A stretch of 64,000 nt of DNA from Diaphorobacter ruginosibacter (GTDB lineage Bacteria; Pseudomonadota; Gammaproteobacteria; Burkholderiales; Burkholderiaceae_C), in contig NZ_CP060714.1 in the NCBI RefSeq assembly GCF_014395975.1, positions 2,480,001 to 2,544,000 of the forward strand, read 5' to 3'. Numbering within the stretch: the first letter of the stretch is position 1; every line of letters begins with the position of its first letter. Under the pieces are notes generated by a model, which was not told the origin of the DNA, did not search any database, and saw nothing but the letters and a program-made list of their open reading frames with translations. Shown here one piece after another: positions 60,854 through 64,000 of this stretch. The position numbers and the translations under genes were made by a program.

Positions 60854-61753
60854 ATGCAAATCGCATTCATCGGCCTCGGAAACATGGGCGCCCCCATGGC
60901 CATCAACCTGCAGAAGGCCGGCCACAGCGTCAAGGCATTCGACCTGTCGAAGGACGCCTGCGAACGCGTGAAGGCCGAAGGCGCACAGATCGCCACGTCC
61001 GCCGAAGATGCTGTGCAGGGTGCCGAGGTCATCGTGAGCATGCTGCCCGCCAGCCAGCACGTCGAGGGGCTGTATCTCGGTCGTGACGGCAAGCCGGGGC
61101 TGCTCACGCAGATTGCCAAGGGCGCGCTGATCATCGATTCGTCCACCATCGCCGGTGCCACCAGCCAGAAGGTGGCCAAGGCAGCACAAGCTGCCGGTGT
61201 GGCCTTCATCGATGCGCCCGTTTCCGGCGGCACGGGCGGCGCCATTGCCGGTACGCTGACCTTCATGGTGGGCGGCAGCGAGGCCGACCTCGAGCGTGCC
61301 CGCCCACTGCTCGAGAAGATGGGCAAGAACATCTTCCACGCCGGCGACGTGGGCGCGGGCCAGACCGCCAAGATCTGCAACAACATGCTGCTCGGCATCC
61401 TGATGATCGGCACCAGCGAGGCCATTGCCATGGGCGTGGCCAACGGCCTCGATCCCAAGGTGCTGTCGGAAATCATGCGCCGCAGCTCCGGTGGCAACTG
61501 GGCGCTGGAGGTCTACAACCCCTTCCCCGGCGTGCAGGAGAACTCCGCCGCCACGCGCGGCTACACCGGCGGTTTCGGTACCGACCTGATGCTCAAGGAC
61601 CTGGGGCTGGCCCAGGAATGCGCGATGAGCGTGAAGGCCAGCACCCCGCTCGGCGGCATGGCGCGTGCGATCTATGCGGCGCACAGCATTGCCGGACACG
61701 GCCCTGAAGACTTCTCCAGCGTGATCAAGATGCTGCAGTCCCCCAAGGCCTGA
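60854..61753 (+). CDS. mmsB: 3-hydroxyisobutyrate dehydrogenase
   Basis: A 299-residue beta-hydroxyacid dehydrogenase oxidising 3-hydroxyisobutyrate to methylmalonate semialdehyde, the MmsA substrate. The NAD site is GLGNMGAPMA near the N-terminus. The substrate loop is DAPVSGGTGGA, and the catalytic Lys173 lies in GAGQTAKICNN. AAGGAG lies seven bases before the ATG. It completes the valine cluster with mmsA and the acyl-CoA dehydrogenase. Confidence 0.95.
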   Translation: MQIAFIGLGNMGAPMAINLQKAGHSVKAFDLSKDACERVKAEGAQIATSAEDAVQGAEVIVSMLPASQHVEGLYLGRDGKPGLLTQIAKGALIIDSSTIAGATSQKVAKAAQAAGVAFIDAPVSGGTGGAIAGTLTFMVGGSEADLERARPLLEKMGKNIFHAGDVGAGQTAKICNNMLLGILMIGTSEAIAMGVANGLDPKVLSEIMRRSSGGNWALEVYNPFPGVQENSAATRGYTGGFGTDLMLKDLGLAQECAMSVKASTPLGGMARAIYAAHSIAGHGPEDFSSVIKMLQSPKA

Positions 61754-61768
61754 GAGAGCCAATCGATC

Positions 61769-61805
61769 TGCAAAGAGAGGTCGTCCCGTCCGGCGTCTCT
61801 TTGCA
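61769..61805 (+). terminator. Stem-loop after mmsB
   Basis: TGCAAAGAGA / TCTCTTTGCA is a 10-bp perfect stem with a 17-base loop, starting 16 bases after the mmsB stop. No T-run follows, so termination may be partial or it may protect the mRNA end. Confidence 0.5.
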
Positions 61806-61890
61806 AACGTCACGTTGGCCTACAAGACGGCGCTCGTCTCCGAGCTACAGCTGTCATTATTGAAGTGCACAATTGAGCATTCAAATTTAA

Positions 61891-61914
61891 TAGCCCACAA
61901 ACCACGGTGGGCTA
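61891..61914 (+). promoter_or_regulatory. Hairpin over the phasin ribosome-binding region
   Basis: TAGCCCAC pairs with GTGGGCTA (8 bp, 8-base loop), ending six bases before the phasin ATG. The only Shine-Dalgarno-like sequence, GGTGG (61906-61910), lies in the 3' arm, so folding would hide it. This suggests translational control of the phasin. Confidence 0.5.
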
Positions 61915-61920
61915 AAGAAC

Positions 61921-62304
61921 ATGGCTGCTCGCAAGAAAACCCCTTCCGCCACTCGCCAACTGGCCGAGTTGAGCATCGCCGCGCCCAATGTCATCGCCCA
62001 TCGCGTCACCCGCATGGCGATGGCTTCGCCGACTCATCCAAGCCGACGGGACCAGAAGGAATTCATCGGCATGGTGCAGGAGAAGCAGGTCGCCTTTGCC
62101 AAGGCCTGGTGGACCCTTTCCCTGGAAATCTCCAAGGCGCAGCAGGCATTCTTCTGGTCCATGCTGCGTGGCCCGCAGGCGCTCACACAGCAGGTGACCC
62201 AGATGCCGCAGACGCTGGAGCGCATCACAGCGCGCTCCGTGGCCCCGATTCATCGCAAGGCCGTGCAGAACTCGCGCAGGCTCTCGAAGACTCCGCTGCG
62301 CTGA
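61921..62304 (+). CDS. Phasin-family PHA granule-associated protein
   Basis: A 127-residue, Ala/Gln-rich, mostly helical protein. The core FAKAWWTLSLEISKAQQAFFWSM is the amphipathic segment seen in betaproteobacterial granule-associated phasins. The basic ends (MAARKKTPSATRQ and HRKAVQNSRRLSK) flank it. It should coat PHB granules made by PhaC. It is not beside phaCAB. The family assignment rests on composition and the core motif, so it is moderately secure. Confidence 0.78.
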   Translation: MAARKKTPSATRQLAELSIAAPNVIAHRVTRMAMASPTHPSRRDQKEFIGMVQEKQVAFAKAWWTLSLEISKAQQAFFWSMLRGPQALTQQVTQMPQTLERITARSVAPIHRKAVQNSRRLSKTPLR

Positions 62305-62506
62305 GCCGGCGGACAAGAGCCCCCCGATGAAGGCGTGCGGCATGTGCGCCACAATGGCGCCTCATACACATCGTGCTCAAGAACTTTCCATCCAGGGGCG
62401 AGTTACTGGGAGCCATTGCTCCCTTCGCACGCTCGACGCACTACCGCGAATGGCAGTACTTCTGAGCCCTGAGCTTTGAAATGCAGTGATGAGGCGCTTT
62501 CCGAAA

Positions 62507-63103
62507 ATGATCAGCAAACGACATTTCATCCAAACCACCGCGCTCGGCCTGGGTGCCGGAGCCGTGACCGGCGGCCATGCACAGCATGCGCCCCGCACTG
62601 CGCGCGGGCCGACCTTGCTCACAGTGAGCGGGCTGATCGGCCCCGGCAACCGAGGTGCCCTCGATCCGCAGCTTGACCAGCTCATGGCCAAGCACCAGGT
62701 CAAGTTTTCGAGCGCGCACGCGTTCGACTTTGCGGCACTCACCGCGCTACCGGCGACCTCCATCGAGCCAACGCTTGAATATGACGCAAAAAAACACACC
62801 CTCAAGGGACCGCTGTTCGCCGACATGATGAAGGCCTGTGGCGTCGCCTTCGGCCCGAAACTGTCGTTTCTGGTCCGTGCGCTCGACGGCTATGCCGTCG
62901 CGATATCGGGGGCGGAGATCGCCGAGCGACGCTTCATCCTTGCCACCCATCTGGACGGCCAGCCCATGGCGCTGGGCGGGATCGGGCCGCTCTGGAGCGT
63001 CTTCGAGCCCGACCGCTTTCCCGCGCTGATGCGGGAGGATCTCAAGCAGAGATTCCGCCTGTGTCCGTGGGGAACCTACCATGTGGAAGTCTCGCAGGGC
63101 TGA
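62507..63103 (+). CDS. Exported molybdopterin-oxidoreductase-fold protein lacking the usual Mo-ligand cysteine
   Basis: A 198-residue protein. A signal sequence KRHFIQTTALGLGAGAVTGG is present with Lys-Arg rather than the Arg-Arg of a Tat signal. The rest matches short sulfite-oxidase-like (SUOX) domains: LLTVSGLIG, FDFAALTALPATSIEP, LKGPLFADMMKACG, VRALDGYAV and GGIGPLWSVFEPD. The molybdenum-ligand Cys region of full oxidases is absent, so it probably does not bind the cofactor. The start at 62507 (MISKRHF) is chosen for the signal; 62489 and GTG 62486 are in frame. The 202-base gap before it holds only a GGGAGC/GCTCCC hairpin at 62409-62424. Confidence 0.75.
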   Translation: MISKRHFIQTTALGLGAGAVTGGHAQHAPRTARGPTLLTVSGLIGPGNRGALDPQLDQLMAKHQVKFSSAHAFDFAALTALPATSIEPTLEYDAKKHTLKGPLFADMMKACGVAFGPKLSFLVRALDGYAVAISGAEIAERRFILATHLDGQPMALGGIGPLWSVFEPDRFPALMREDLKQRFRLCPWGTYHVEVSQG

Positions 63104-63118
63104 GTCATCACCATGCAC

Positions 63119-63144
63119 CTCGGCTCGGCTCGGCTCGGCTCGGC
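63119..63144. repeat. Pentanucleotide tandem repeat (CGGCT)
   Basis: A 26-base run with period five (CGGCT four full units plus partial units at both ends) lies in the 77-base gap between the SUOX-like gene and the AHSA1-like gene, 37 bases before the latter's ATG. Confidence 0.9.
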
Positions 63145-63180
63145 AACGCACCGGTTCATCCATCGACTGGAGATTCCGTC

Positions 63181-63645
63181 ATGTCTTTCTCGCCGCCCTC
63201 CTCCATCCAGGCCACGATGCTGATCCGCAAGCCTGCCGCGGACGTGTTCGAGGCCTTCGTCGACCCGGCCATCACCACGCGCTTCTGGTTCGACCGTTCG
63301 AGCGGCCGCCTCGCACCGCAGGGCACGGCCACCTGGTACTGGGATCATTACGGCGTCAGCGCCGACGTGAAGGTGGTCGTGTTCGAGCCGAGCCGCAGGC
63401 TCGTCATCGAATGGCCAACCCGCACGGAGTGGGATTTCAAGGCGCGGGATAATGACGGCACTTTGGTGACCATCACGGCCTCCGGGTTCACTGGCTCGCC
63501 CGATGAGCAGGTCCGGCAGGCGCTCGACAACACCGAAGGCTTCAATCTGGTGCTCGCCGCCTGCAAGGCGTGGCTGGAGTTTGGCGTGCAGCTCCATGTG
63601 GTTGCCGACAAGGCTCCCGACGCCCGGCCTGCCACAGGGCCGTGA
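63181..63645 (+). CDS. AHSA1/SRPBCC-family protein
   Basis: A 154-residue protein with the START-like beta-sheet pattern of activator-of-Hsp90-ATPase-like proteins. RKPAADVFEAFVDPAITTRFWF is the typical first helix-strand segment. WYWDHYGVSADVKVVVFEPSRRLVIEW and the C-terminal helix FNLVLAACKAWLEFG complete the fold. It binds small hydrophobic ligands in related proteins; the ligand is unknown. The start at 63181 is favoured because upstream in-frame codons run through the repeat. Confidence 0.85.
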   Translation: MSFSPPSSIQATMLIRKPAADVFEAFVDPAITTRFWFDRSSGRLAPQGTATWYWDHYGVSADVKVVVFEPSRRLVIEWPTRTEWDFKARDNDGTLVTITASGFTGSPDEQVRQALDNTEGFNLVLAACKAWLEFGVQLHVVADKAPDARPATGP

Positions 63646-63747
63646 CGACGAGCCCCTATTCGCGGGAGCCTGTTCCCGATTTCCTTTGTCCGGTCGCCGC
63701 GCGGCTTCCCGCGCAGCACCCCTTTGCCCCTTTCCGAACGGATCACC

Positions 63748-64000
63748 ATGCCATTGCCAGCCAACAAACAACGCAGCCGCCGCCAGCGCAAGAAGATGCA
63801 CATCGGCGAATTCCAGGAGCTCGGCTTCGAGTACGAAGTGACTCCCGCCGCAGAGCTCGCCCCCCAGGAGCAGGAAGTGCTCATGGAGAAGTTCCTCGAA
63901 GAGATCATTCTTCCGCGCGGCCTGATGCTGGGCGGCTGGCTGAACGACGGCTTCGTGTCGGCCTTCCCTCGCGGCTCCGCCACCGAGGAAGACCGCCAGG
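63748..64000 (+). CDS. yggL: YggL-family 50S ribosome-binding protein (3' end cut)
   Basis: The first 84 residues are visible. NKQRSRRQRKKMHIGEFQELGF is the signature of YggL (DUF469), a small protein associated with the 50S subunit. EYEVTPAAELAPQEQEVLMEKFLEE continues the family pattern, which is usually about 105-110 residues, so only 20-30 residues should lie beyond the right edge. Confidence 0.9.
   Translation, partial: MPLPANKQRSRRQRKKMHIGEFQELGFEYEVTPAAELAPQEQEVLMEKFLEEIILPRGLMLGGWLNDGFVSAFPRGSATEEDRQ

Overview
The window is a GC-rich, gene-dense chromosomal segment from a betaproteobacterium, most likely Burkholderiales, family Comamonadaceae (Comamonas/Delftia/Acidovorax type). The evidence is gene content: class I PHB synthesis genes, a PhaZ with an active-site cysteine, a phasin, a single-chain methylmalonyl-CoA mutase, a stand-alone RnfB, the order dapC-dapD-pilU-dapE-prmB, smc-zipA-ligA-mrcA, an IPTL-CTERM-like secreted protein, and a Comamonadaceae-type intergenic repeat. 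The genus is an inference. I see no rRNA, tRNA, insertion sequence, prophage or CRISPR array.

Layout. 0-6.3 kb (minus strand): propionyl-CoA to succinyl-CoA operon (mutase, meaB, pccB, an exported protein of unknown function, pccA cut by the left edge), divergent from a GntR/FCD regulator. 7.5-14.1 kb: acyl-CoA synthetase, BLUF blue-light sensor, GlpM-like membrane protein, and a 1230-residue secreted metalloprotease/VWA protein. 14.6-18.4 kb: dusA, a stand-alone RelA/SpoT-domain (p)ppGpp synthetase, intracellular PHB depolymerase. 18.5-24.8 kb: RnfB, then the lysine/peptidoglycan genes dapC, dapD, dapE with a PilU-type ATPase embedded, and prmB. 24.8-28 kb: a ferritin-like diiron protein and an ABC-F ATPase (YheS). 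28-28.9 kb: two tandem, homologous mini transcription units, each with a hairpin, an AAGGAG ribosome site, a 24-codon ORF and a terminator. 29-33 kb: phaC, phaA and phaB. 33-36.5 kb: small membrane protein, PgeF-like multicopper protein, maleylacetoacetate/maleylpyruvate isomerase, FAA hydrolase, Nudix hydrolase. 36.5-46.2 kb: mrcA-like PBP, ligA, zipA, smc on the minus strand. 46.4-55.2 kb: YnfA, a CHASE-PAS-GGDEF-EAL protein, ABC exporter, MFS exporter, CycA-like permease. 55.4-61.8 kb: LysR regulator divergent from a valine-catabolism cluster (mmsA, isobutyryl-CoA dehydrogenase, mmsB) with three small unrelated genes inside. 61.9-64 kb: phasin, a reduced molybdopterin-oxidoreductase-fold protein, an AHSA1/SRPBCC protein, and YggL cut by the right edge.

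A metabolic theme links distant parts. Valine catabolism makes propionyl-CoA, the pcc/mutase operon turns it into succinyl-CoA, and phaCAB, phaZ and the phasin store and release acyl-CoA carbon as PHA. The most unusual feature is the tandem small-ORF pair at about 28.1-28.9 kb. Its central 13 codons are identical at nucleotide level, while flanking codons carry silent changes, which suggests both peptide-level and RNA-level constraint.
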